Positions 49,014-60,125 of a DNA stretch of 64,000 nucleotides are shown one piece after another (within the stretch, counting starts at the first letter, position 1; the number at the start of each line of letters is the position of its first letter). The translations under genes were made by a program, and so were the position numbers. The stretch is from Boswellia sacra (Eukaryota > Streptophyta > Magnoliopsida > Sapindales > Burseraceae): positions 62,001 to 126,000 of the forward strand of contig SNVD02009519.1 of the NCBI GenBank assembly GCA_013180625.2. Direction: 5' to 3'. Below the pieces are notes generated by a model. The model was not told where the DNA came from. It made no database searches and saw only the letters and a list, made by a program, of their open reading frames with translations.

Positions 49014-49252
49014 TGCTGTGAGTAGGGCAAAATATATTTGAAGTCACCGGTCTCCTCGTCGTCTAGACACTAGCCTACAACTTGTCCTATCTCTTTTAAC
49101 TCCAACATCCATCAGCCGATTCAACTCCTACTGCAGATGCACTGCCACTTGTAAAAGAAAAAGAGCGGATAATGTCTCGGCAAATGAAAGCGTCTCATAG
49201 TTCACATTTGATCGATTCAAACCTGCTGCTTAAAGAGCTGCTTGCGACAGCC

Positions 49253-50676
49253 ATGTCTGTAGCCGCTGCCAGGTCCGTCCTGCGCTCCACCGCTGCCACC
49301 AGAACCAGCCTATCGGCTAGGCTCTCCACCGGACTCAAACCCAATGCTAGACCTGCTAGCTCTCCGTTTCGCCAGTCCAAACAGAACCCTCTCTCTCATC
49401 GCATTTTCAGGTAATTATGCTCAGAATAACCATTTGTATTTCTATCTCAATTTGTTAAATAAATTCTAACAATTTATTCTTAAAATTAATTTTATCAATG
49501 TTTGATTTTTGTGCTGGTTAAAAGGTCCCCCGTGGAGATGAGCTGCTGCGTCGAAACGATGCTGCCGTTTCACACGGCCACCGCCTCTGCATTGCTTACT
49601 TCAATGCTCTCCGTTTCTCGTCGAAGCTATGGTTGGACTCCTGAAGGTAATTCTCGTTGCATGATAATTGCCTTTTTGCGAGTTAGAGCTTGATATTGCA
49701 TTATTTGATTATCTTTTTTTTTTTTAAATTTTGATTGTGTTTCCTTAAACTAGTTTTAATTTTTTATGAATTGTGGTGGACTTTGATTTGTCCATGCTTG
49801 CAGAATGATTATTTGAACCATGTGGAACTGTTTTAAATTATAGTGTTTGATAGGTTTTCAATAGTTCATTTGAAATTCGCAGTCTTACTTTTCTGCGAGG
49901 ATAGTAGGATGATGATTTGTGAATTACAGTTCAATGAACTTAACATTGATGAAGGAAAAAAAAAGTCATGAAGGAAATTAGGTGCAAGGAAAACAGATAG
50001 TTGAAAATAAACTACTTAAGGCTAAAAGCCGAAAGGTTTTATAATCTTCATGCCTTGCTATTCGAATTATTTCCTTTTCAAAGATTGGTAATCCTGTCTC
50101 GAAATCTGTAGCATATCCTTTTTCCTTTTGTAGGGCAAGACAAGACTAGATGAAGATCAAGCAATAGAGATGGAGTGACTTCGATTAGGTTAAGTGATAT
50201 GGAGAGGCAAGAGATTGAACACTATGTATCATAATATCATGGAGTCAGACATGACCAATAAAATTTTGTCCAAATTTTAGAAGATCTTATAATTTTATTT
50301 TATTTTCTTTTGGGCCTTTGGCAGTAATTTCTCCTGCAGTCAAAAGTCTGATCTTTTTCATAGGAATTTCTTCATGTATGGGAATGGCAATGTTTTCTAG
50401 CGAAACAGCTTTTGTTATCTTGAAATATGGTACTTCCTTTTGATTTTGGTATGGCTATTTATGCCTATGTGACTTCCTGCAATTTTTATGTATTGCTAAT
50501 GGTTGAAATTTTATGATGGTTTTCTTCTGGACGGCAACAAAATATTTTATTTCAGTTTTTTCAATTAAGTTGGACCAAAGTCCTTTTCTAACTTTCATGC
50601 ATAACCATGCTACTATAGCTGTATATCGACCACACTAATTTTTTTAATTCACTCAGATTGCAATGATGATGTATGA
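49253..50676 (+). CDS. NFD6: NUCLEAR FUSION DEFECTIVE 6-like protein, captured in a CACTA element
   Basis: Three exons, 49253-49410, 49525-49646 and 50657-50676, with GT-AG junctions; total 300 nt, 99 residues, no lesion. The N-terminus [12 protein letters not shown] is basic, Ser/Ala-rich and lacks acids, like an organelle-targeting peptide. The conserved core is [20 protein letters not shown] and [18 protein letters not shown], ending YGWTPEDCNDDV. An alternative last exon, 50134-50153, gives ...TPEGQDKTR and stop, matching (from memory) a second isoform type in this family. NFD6 in Arabidopsis is a small mitochondrial protein named for a gametophytic nuclear-fusion phenotype. An in-frame upstream ATG at 49172 is less likely. 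The gene lies wholly inside the CACTA element; whether it is expressed, or dispensable beside a normal locus, cannot be seen here. Confidence 0.85.
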
Positions 50677-51589
50677 TGAATATCAGAGAGTTCGGGAAAT
50701 TTTTTGTACATGCACTCTAAGCAAGGTGGTGAAATAAAGCTCTGTAGTAGAGTTTCTAGATCCTTCTTGCCTGTTAGTAAAGCCTAGCAAGGTGCTGACA
50801 GAAAATTTGTTTATTCAAGAACTGGGAAGGAGCTAAGTTATAAATTGGAACCTTTTAATACTTCTATGATTAATATAAGATTTGTATTAAAGAGGTTTTG
50901 AAAATTATGATAATGGCATGCTCCTTAAGTATCTCTGTTTTCAGTTTGAAATTATGACTGGTTGTTTGCCATGGAATTAGCAAAACTTTCTTATGTGCTG
51001 CCAATAAACTATTTTTGATAATTTCCATAGCTCCTGAGACTGTTTTCTGTTCATGCTTGTGAACTGCTAACTTGGTAGTTAGAATTTTTTATTCACTTTG
51101 ATACCCTAATCCTTTTAGTTCACTCTTTCTCTTTTTTGATTATTGCTAGTTCATTTCTGTTGGTGAAGGGCTGGATAGATAACTGAAATGCAAACAGCAA
51201 AGCAGAAAGACAAAAAAATAGAGGAAACAAAGGAGACAGAGCTAGAATAAGTCAGAAAGATTGCTTTGAGAAGATGAAAGTATTAAAGAGTTGCATAAGA
51301 CATTTTCGTTTCTAATGTGTTTCATCTGTGTTACTTCCAATTGTAGTGTTGGCTATTTTCTTATTTTAAGCTATTTAGGCTACTATTATAGAAAAAAAAT
51401 TCTTGAACTTTTACTATTGTAATTGTATTCATTTCAATTTAAATATGCAATTTGATGTTATATATAATTGTGAACTTGAATGTAATCATTTCTATTATGA
51501 TATATATAGTTATAAAATATTACAAGCATCACAAATTATCCAAAATTTTATAAATATATATGTATTTATTTTAAAATATATATTATACC

Positions 51590-51915
51590 TACGGCAACGT
51601 GCATTGAAATTGTCATCTTAGATACAACAACGTGCATTACGCGTTGCCATTAATGATATACAACAACGTGCATTGCACGTTGCTATTTGAGATACAGCAA
51701 CGTGCAATGCACGTTGCTAAAAGTTTGTAATTGCTAAGCATTTAACAACGTGCGATGCACGTTGCCAAATCTTCAATAGCAACAAGCGAAAGGGCCTACG
51801 ACAACGTGCAATGCACGTTGCGAAATGTCATGGGCTTTTCGCAACATGCAGAACAGCAACATGCCCCTGCACGTTGTGAAAGCCTTATCGCAACGTGCAA
51901 TGCACGTTGTTGTAG
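51590..51915. repeat. Right subterminal palindromes of the CACTA element
   Basis: About eight spaced copies of gcaacgtgca..tgcacgttgc, the same motif as at the left end in diverged form. Confidence 0.85.
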
Positions 51916-52539
51916 GCCGTTTTTCTACTAGTGATGGCTTAATTTTAATATACTTGTACATGGATCCAGTTATGTTTTTCCCATTAGTCTTACGTTGATT
52001 ATGACTTATTTTTCATTCTTGGAAAAGCCTAAAGAAAACATGTGTTCGACTTAACGCACTTTTTTTCTTTCTTTTTTTGATTTGCAATCCATTAACTTTC
52101 ATTCTTAATATGTTTGAGAGTAACATTTTCAGTAAGAGATTGGGATTTGGACTATCAATACTTTGTATGTTTTCTAATTGTACATGCCTTATTAAACATT
52201 GGTGTGCAAAGAGAAGATTGTAAGTTAATATATAAATTAACTTTCTTGATGGGAAATATATCTTTCACTGCATTAGCCTTTCGGAGCATTTTTTGAATTT
52301 TATAGTAATAATGGAAAGCAAATGATGTATCTAAATAGGCGATGATTATTTATTTGTTATCTATAACTGCAGGATTCCTTGATAAAACCCATGACTGAGA
52401 TCTTGTTTGGGGTAGTAGTTATAACCATTTTGATATCAATAGTATGGAAGGAGAACCCTGTATCGATGAAGAAATTAAACATTTCAACTTAGAACTTACC
52501 ACCATGGATCCTTGCTTATGTAGTTATAGTTTTACACAT

Positions 52540-55151
52540 TGTGAGCGGGGCTTTTGTACCATTAGAGCGATTGCAATCACGAAACTGTGTCAAAATCTCT
52601 CTCGAGGCTTAAGAGAACATGAATTAGCCATGAAGACTAATCTGGAGGAAATGTTGAGTCGCCACCCAATTTTGCATTAGGAGCCAAATTGGATAGGGGC
52701 AATCTATTCCCTTGCTTGAGGACCTAAACTACCCTTATGTCTTCAAAGATAGGTTTAGAAAATTAGGTACAAGCCTCTGACCCGTCGGAGCATAAATCCA
52801 ACCTCCACTAGGGTATACAAAATTAGAATGTCTTAAATTGTTATATTGAGGATTACAACAATTCTTATATTGAAAGTGTATGGAAATAAAGAAATAAAAA
52901 TAAAGTGCAACTTCCAACAAATCATTAACATAATTGAATAATGGAAGGAAGGAAAGAAAGCAATGAATTCATAAATAAACATTAAAGAAGGTATCATACA
53001 CAAAAGTCATGCAAGTCATGGCATTAAAGCAAGTGTAGTACAAAACTCATAAAAGGATAAAATTATACAAGCCAATATGTGATTAAAGCATAAACAAAGT
53101 GAAAAGAAGAAAACACAACAAATAATTAAAAAAGGGAGAACAAGACTTTCATTTCCAAAAGAAATGAGAATTTGTCAAAGTGATGGTCTCTCATCACCAT
53201 ATTACCACTTTGGCCATTTCATAATTTTTAGAAAAGAAAATGAAAGATGGAATAAGGAAAGAAAACAATTCAAAAGGTAGACAAGGTAGGAAAGGGAAAT
53301 AAGCAACAAGAAAAATAATTAAAAAGTGAAGGAAAAAGTTAAAATGAAGAAAGGAAAACGGACAACAATTTTCAGACAATAGCTGATCGGTTGAGCATGA
53401 GAACCAATTGGTGGAGCTCTTGGCTATCCAAATTCCATCAGTTGTTCATGAACAACTGATCGGTAGTCCATGAACGTAGAAGATTTCAAGCAAATTTCAA
53501 CGAAAATGCAACAAAAACATAAACATAATACCAAACCAAAAGTAAACAACAAAATAAATAGACAAAAGAAGCATATTCATAACATAAGAAATAAAAGAAA
53601 ATGAGAAAGAGACATAAAAGGCTTGATATGGCGATATTTGGAAATGAACCTATGGAAAAGGGTAAACTCCCTCAACTTGGATGAATATCCATTATTTGGA
53701 TACCATCCAATTATGCCATGTGCCTTTGGACAACCACTTATGGATTAAATGATGTCGATTAATTAGCCGTAAAGAAGAGTGGAATATCACTTAAGGACTC
53801 AACATACGAAAAGAAAGGAAAAGAGAGGTAGAAGGAGAAGAAAAAGAGTGCAATAAAATAAAGTAAATACAAAAGGACACTAAAGATAGGAAAATTTGCA
53901 AAATTAATCAAGTAAAGCATATAAACATTCAGCAAGAGGGATTTGATTTTATAATGGATCCCTCACCATCAAGCATGAGTCTATCCGTTATACTTCAAAT
54001 CCTAAAAGGAAGAAAAGGAGTAGAAAAAGAGGAAACATAAAGCAAAATTACTAAAAAGGACATGAAGAGGGAAAGGAAAAAGAAGGAAGCAATGATCCTA
54101 ATCATGTTCCTAAGCAAACATAAACTTAAGCATGTTTCTAAACATAAAAGAACACCATGCATAATCTAAACAAGAAAGAGAAGAAGAAGAGGAAAACATA
54201 AAAGACATAATAAAATCCTAACATGTTTCGAACATGTTATAATCCTAACATGATTCTAAGAAACAAACAAACAAGAGAAGAAGAACTTACCTTAATACGT
54301 GCATCATCAAAAAGCAAGCAAAACAACAAACATAGCAAAACATTCAAAGAAAGGAAGAAAAGAAGATAGAAAGATTGCCCTCAGGACGTACCTTTTCAAG
54401 GCTTTGAACAAAGAGAAACGCCCTCAAAATATTTCACTAAATGCTCTCCAAAGTGTTTCTTACTTTAGAAAGCATTACTAAATCTCTCTAAATCCCTTCT
54501 CTAGGCATTTTAGAGTGATTTTGAATGTGTTTTGGGAGAGTTCCCATGAGTTTTGTTGATGCCTTGGGATAGGAATAGGGTGGGTTTATATAGAGAGCCC
54601 TTGGGATGGTGAAAGGATGTTTAATCAATGTGAGATTCAGGTGAAATAGGCTTCTAAGCGTGAAAGACAACTGATCGACTGTGGTAATAGCTGATCAGCT
54701 ATAGGTCTCTATGGAGAATAGTTTATCAACTGTGTAACAGCTGATCGTCTATGAGGGATCGTTGATTGGCTATGGTGGCTGCCGACAGTTGAAAACCTCT
54801 AAAACCCTAATGCTATCAACACTAAGTCAGCTACACTTTTCTAGCCATAACTTTTCATACACAACTTTGATTCATGAACTGTAAAATTCTACATAAACTA
54901 GACTTCTGTAGCTTTGCAACGGTATGTGGCTTATTTTCTGGTTCATTGTAGATATTTTTCTAAAATTTTGAAAATTTGGTTGTTTGGTAAATGTACAAAA
55001 TGACCGATTTTGCTTCAAGCTTCCTATGTGCTACTTTTGTGCATTTTCACTCTTCTTTCACTTGAGGGTTCATTTGGACATTCTCTTTACTCAATCATCA
55101 TTGGTTATCATCATCGAGCTTAAAAACATAAGCAAAAATTGAGATCTTACA
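52540..55151 (+). mobile_element. Solo LTR of 2.6 kb, probably from a large Ty3/gypsy element
   Basis: Starts TGTGAGC, ends GATCTTACA, flanked by a perfect 5-bp target duplication cacat (52535-52539 and 55152-55156). The paralogous exon of copy A is uninterrupted at 'tttttacacgcatg'. No internal domain and no second LTR are present, so it is a solo LTR. A TATA-like box (gtttatatagag, about 54588) lies near the right end, where transcription of such long LTRs would start. Termini and length suggest a Tekay-type chromovirus; this is an inference. Short repeated 'agctgatc.gctat' motifs occur near 54660-54780. Confidence 0.85.
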
Positions 55152-55430
55152 CACATATAAGTATGAGAACTTGTTACCTTTTAAAGAAGTATAGTTGGTA
55201 GATAGATGCCAGCGATGCATCCTTTATGGGGGTGAGAAGCTTTTGATAGTTTGCAAAAGTTTTGTCAATTGATTTTCTGGTCATCAAACATGACTTTGAA
55301 ATCACGTGTTTTTTTAGCACCAATGATGTCATAGATTTTTCTGGCAACATATCAATAGATGTTTCTCTTTGGTATTCTTTTCGAGCCCTTTATACTTCCT
55401 CAGTTATCATAAATAATGCCCCAAAATGCA

Positions 55431-56929
55431 TTTTGGCAATCCTTACATGGACAATGAACAAGATTCAAATTGTTCGTATCCTTATGTCTTCTAGCGACTT
55501 GCATGCATTAATGACTTAACACCATCTATATACTCTTTACATGGTTTATTTTGCAAATGCACATCCAGTTTTGATCCATTGATTATCTCCTAAAAAATAT
55601 CTATTGTGAATTTTAGAAGTGATCTATGTAAAAGATATAAATATTAAGTCTTTAATAATTATAAGTTCAATCATACACCTAAACTCATCTTTGCAACAAA
55701 GAAACTTCCACACATAAATATTCAATCTATGTTTAATTAATGATCTCAAAAATGTAAAATTTTTAAGACAAAATTTAGATTATAGATGACTATAATTTAT
55801 TTTATTAGACAATTAGATTTATAAATTGCTTATTTAATTACATGTATGATGATATGATTAATTATCTACTTAAATGCTCGATCACATCATTAATTGATAA
55901 ATCTATTATTTGACTTTGTTCAATTTTAATACCTTGTTTAATTAATATAATTCAATTTATATATCTAATTAAATTTTAATTATATAAGTAGTTACTATAT
56001 AGTTGGTTGTCCTAAAAAGGATTTTATTTAGTTTTTACTACATCTTTAATAAAAGTTCAACCCAAAAACAAGATTATTTACTAATAGATATTTTATTCCA
56101 CCAATGAAATGTGCAAATCAATATAATCAAGGTACTAAAAATGAACAAAACAAAATTTTATTCATAATCATTTGCTACTAACGTATAAATTAAAACGTAA
56201 AAAAAATGCATACCTAAAAGCTGTAATGCTTTTTTATTTCAACCAAAACTATGTGAGTATGAAACCGGTCAGGGAAGTCAACTAGCTTTCACTCAAATGA
56301 TATTTACAAGAATAAAATATATTAGTGTCTCCTTAAGCATTGTTTAAATTAATGCATTATTTTAGTTATGTGATTAACAATTGTAAATAAACTTAATTAC
56401 TATTAAAAAAATCCTTCTTAAAATTCTTGTACGATTTTTGTTCTAAAACAAATTTCGTGAAATAAAAAATACAGATTAAAAGATTGTACTTCTTAGGGTT
56501 TTACTCAATTATACAATCCCTACTTTCCCTTGTTAAATATCAATGTCTTTGTCACTGATAAGAAACAGGAAAGTTGCACAAATATAAAGAATTGCAAATC
56601 TCAAGACCCCATAAATAATAAGACAACAATCAATGTGAAAAATTAAAAGTTAAAAAGAAAATTGAAAGTTAATAAAGAAGTATGATATGAAATTAACTAA
56701 CAAAAAAAAAAATTGAAACTTGAAATCATATCAAACAGGATATGAATACAAAACCCACTAATATATCCAACATTTGCATAACCCACTAATATATCCAACA
56801 TCTGCATATGACCAACTAATCAAGGATTCTTGGTGGAGTTTTTTAGGAATAAAATAAACCCAAATTTGTTGTCCCACGAAGATAACAGAAGCATTTTTAA
56901 CTCCGTTCTAATGTCTTATAGTTGGTGCA
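55431..56929. other. Spacer after duplication copy B
   Basis: AT-rich. About 56200-56340 matches the distal flank of copy A (43900-44050), marking the likely end of the duplicated segment. Nothing else recognised. Confidence 0.5.
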
Positions 56930-57570
56930 GAACTGAATCTTGCTCGTAGGTTAAAAGCACAAGCGATGTTTGATCTTGTACATTATGCTAAATATAGTAA
57001 AGCACCTATTGCGCTGAGATATGGTATTTGAGGATAAAGCATCTTCGGATCCTCTTCTCTAGGACGAAATGAATCCTTTTTAGAATCTAAAGACCGAACA
57101 ACCATAAGAATACTTAATGGATAAGCTTTATCCATACTGAAATTTTTAAAAAATTTCTCAATGTAAGTTGATTGATGAACAAGAATTTCATCTGTACTGT
57201 GGTCGATCTACAAACAGTATCTTGTTTTGCCAAGATCCTTCATTTCAAATTCTTGCTTCCAGTATTCAGCAATCTTTTTGAGTTCTTCAGAAGTTTCAAT
57301 CAAATTCATATCATCAACATATACAGCCACAATGGTAAATCTAGAATCTGATTTCTTTATGAATACACCTTGGCATATGAGATCATTGATATTTCCCTCT
57401 TTTATAAAATATTGAATGAGACGATTGTACCACATGTGTCCATTATTACACCCCAAATAAAGACCATAATTTGAAGTGATGATAAATACTACAAGTATAC
57501 CACAAACTAAAATGAAGATGGTGGTAAGATGATGACCCACCAAAGTTACCAAAAAAATATACAAACAAAA
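56930..57570 (-). pseudogene. Ty1/copia reverse-transcriptase fragment
   Basis: Minus-strand 57564-57208 contains the RT active-site region (VYVDDMNLIETSEELKK, EFEMKDLGKTRYCL) preceded by MWYNRLIQYFIKEG. The frame continues in broken form to about 56930 (the region that follows RT and leads to RNase H). No LTRs, integrase or gag nearby: an isolated, truncated copy with stops. Confidence 0.88.
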
Positions 57571-57667
57571 TGGAAGTTTTACAAGTATACCACGAACTAA
57601 AGGTGGTGCTCAGTAAGAGGATGACCCACCAAAGTTGCTAAAAATATATACAAACAAAATGAAAGCG
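57491..57667. repeat. About 90-bp tandem duplication next to the copia fragment
   Basis: 57491-57580 and 57581-57667 share 'acaagtataccac.aacta' and 'gatgacccaccaaagtt'. The following 57668-58084 is AT-rich with nothing recognised. Confidence 0.85.
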
Positions 57668-58084
57668 ATAATAAGTACTACATTACCCTAAAACACGAAC
57701 ACTGGCTTAGTCTCACGAGTTCCAAATTCTGTGTAGGCAACATTTACAATGGTAAAATGTGTAACAATAGCTTAGCATCAACAAGTTCCCTAAAGAAAAC
57801 ATAAAAGTGTATATTATTCTATTTCATTTCACATTGAATAATCTACTTGACAAAAAATCAAAGAAAATTTTCAAGGAAGCCAATGGAAATAATTATAGGG
57901 AGAGAGGCCAATGGTGATGATTGGATCAAAGATTTTTATTTAAGAGTTTTTGGAGTATTGGAAAAGGTGAACATAATACTTAAATATTGTAAAGTTGGTG
58001 TATAGTAAAAATAGAATGCTCAAAGTATTAGATATTATATATTATGGGTGCAAATAATCTCTCACCCTTAATAAATTACTAAAA

Positions 58085-58465
58085 ACATGTTTTAACTTCT
58101 CCAGATAAAGTTTATAGGAGTAGAGCTTCTACAAATAAAGCTTATTAAAAAGCTATTAGTTTTTTGATGAGATGAATATGAAAGCATTTATTAAAATTAT
58201 ATTACCGAGAAGGAGCTTTATTATAAGGAAAAAATGAGATAAAAATTTTAAAATAAATAACAAGTATCTTTGATATTTCATAACTTTAAAAAAGTTTAAA
58301 AAATATTATTGAAAAAGCCTCAAATTAAGACTTCTCCTAACGGACATAAAGAGCTTTTTAATTACTCATAAGCTCTTCTCAAACATAACTAAATGATACA
58401 AAAAAATAATAATAATAAAAGAGCTTTTTATATCAAAAAAATTCTTTTGACTAATAGATCTCGAC
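58085..58465. mobile_element. Second copy of the 2265-2683 MITE family, diverged
   Basis: Shares ordered landmarks with the first copy: 'aaagcttattaaaa', 'tttttgatg.gat.aatat', 'tatttttgacatttca/tatctttgatatttca', 'ggcttcttcc/gacttctcct' and 'aaaagctcttctca'. Termini are too eroded to fix. Confidence 0.6.
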
Positions 58466-58573
58466 AATTTAATGAATTTTTATAGGTTATATTATTTTTT
58501 ATTATGAATATTTTTTTGAGAAAAGATTGTTTTAAAATTTAAAATAGTAAGTATATCTAAAAAGATAAGTGTA

Positions 58574-58657
58574 AAATATTTTTTGAGTGCATATAGCTCC
58601 ACTAACGTATCGAGTAAATATTTTTTGAGTGCATATAGCTCTACTAACATATCGAGT
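58574..58657. repeat. 42-bp tandem duplication
   Basis: 58574-58615 and 58616-58657 ('ttttttgagtgcatatagct') differ at about two positions. Confidence 0.9.
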
Positions 58658-58724
58658 AGATAAATGGTCATGACACTGCCAGTATATATACTTTCAAAAT
58701 TTCCTAATTTACCTATAGTTTTGT

Positions 58725-58782
58725 ATCCCACGAGAGGTGAAACGTATAAAGTTATCCCACAAGAGGTGAAACGTATAAAGTT
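58725..58782. repeat. 29-bp tandem duplication
   Basis: 58725-58753 and 58754-58782 ('agaggtgaaacgtataaagt') with one visible difference. Confidence 0.9.
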
Positions 58783-59007
58783 TTCCCACGGTATTCCGGG
58801 GATGCGTTATATACAAACAAGCAGCCAACATGCATCAACAATAATCTTTATTTCTAACTAGAATAATATTATACCATTGATTCGATTATTTTTCAACAAA
58901 TCTAAGAACATTTAAAAAAAAGGAATTATCAGAGTTTCAATAGTTAATTAAGGTGGTAGACCACTTGCTACAAATACGTACAGTAATAGTGGAAATGAAA
59001 AATACTT

Positions 59008-60077
59008 CTAATCAACGTACTTAATATCTTTTGGTCCAGCCTCCTCAACTGCCGCAATTCTCTCCCTGTTCACATTAACCAAACAAATATGAGACGTGAT
59101 AGATTTACATCCAAAAAGTTGTCAAATTCAGTTCTATCCAATTAGTGTAGATTGCATTATAAAATCCTCAATTAAAATCAGTTCAATTTAACAAATTGAA
59201 TCTAAACAAAATCCAATGATCAATTTTCTTAATTAAAAAAAAATCTAAAATTCAACTCAATCCACTACGTTTTATTAGAGTTTGATATTCAATCATTAGT
59301 ATGCACAGTGAATTAAATATCTCTTTTTAATATAACTCAAAGTTGGACTGTTTCGGTTTAACTGGTTTCCTTACGAAAAAAATAATAATAATGAAATCGA
59401 ATTATATTGAATTCTCAATTAAAAAATTGGATCCAGTTTGATACAATCAATGTATAAAAACAGCTTAAACATATTGCATAAATTAAGGTTGGATATATTT
59501 GAAGAGCAACACAATTTCTGAAGTGGCATCATAGTAAAAGTTCACAACGTAATATTTCTTCCAAATTACTATAAAGGTTAAGTTGAAATTGTTTTCCAAA
59601 TATTACTTTACAGTAAAAGGTCTTTCTTGCAAATTAAAAAAATAAAAATAAAAAAGTTCATTTGATGAAAAGCATCCCTCAACTCTATTAATTCGTAAAA
59701 TTCACTCCTTTAATCGTATTATACCATATCCTTTTTTTAATTAAAAAAATTATAAAAGCAGGATTCTTCATCATTTTATATATAACTTTCTTTAAAAAAT
59801 GAGTTTGATTTATAGTTATTAAAACTAATATTGCTACATAGAATCTCAAAGTTCTTAACAATTGTAAGACATTATCTCATATATAGTCATGAAATATCAT
59901 TTAAAAATGCTAATGCCATATGTGTAACCCCATCACTTGGAAAAAAAATTTGGGTCACTATTTATAAAGTTATTTCTTTGTAATATTACTACAAGATATT
60001 TGAAAGAATTATTTACATTAAATAAAAATATTCTAATCGGAATAAGTTATTTATGGTATCAAAAGTTCATGTATGTA

Positions 60078-60125
<48 letters not shown>

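Larger units (their letters stand above)
48405..51933. mobile_element. Non-autonomous CACTA element (3529 bp) carrying a captured gene
   Basis: Begins cactggaagaaaaa and ends, complemented, cactagtagaaaaa, the CACTA-superfamily terminus. A 3-bp target duplication atg is present at 48402-48404 and 51934-51936. Copy A of the host duplication has the uninterrupted site (acaaatatggctt, about 42184), confirming the boundaries. Subterminal regions are packed with short palindromes. There is no transposase; the interior holds an NFD6-like gene with its flanks. It is inserted in the intron of pseudogene copy B. Confidence 0.95.
45069..55201 (+). pseudogene. Unrecognised two-exon protein gene, copy B; broken, intron and exon 2 invaded
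   Basis: Exon 1 is 45069-45431 (MEEKIEKQKLKIKEIEEE ... LDKYEFKLAYAFN, MLVYKDGSVVYMDGELK), with stops after RSTQK and at the WEPD-stop-LEV site. Exon 2 starts at 52373 (DSLIKPMTEILFGVVVITIL, a membrane-type segment, then NLPPWILAYVVIV) and is interrupted at 52540-55151 by a solo LTR before the final PFKEV-region to the stop at 55201. Intron 1 holds a hAT and a CACTA element. Protein features are as in copy A; together the two copies suggest a roughly 190-200-residue ancestor. Family not recognised. Confidence 0.75.

Noticed and set aside
51590..51915. CRISPR-like regularly spaced palindromes
   Set aside because: Plant nuclear context, irregular spacing and position just inside a CACTA terminus explain them.
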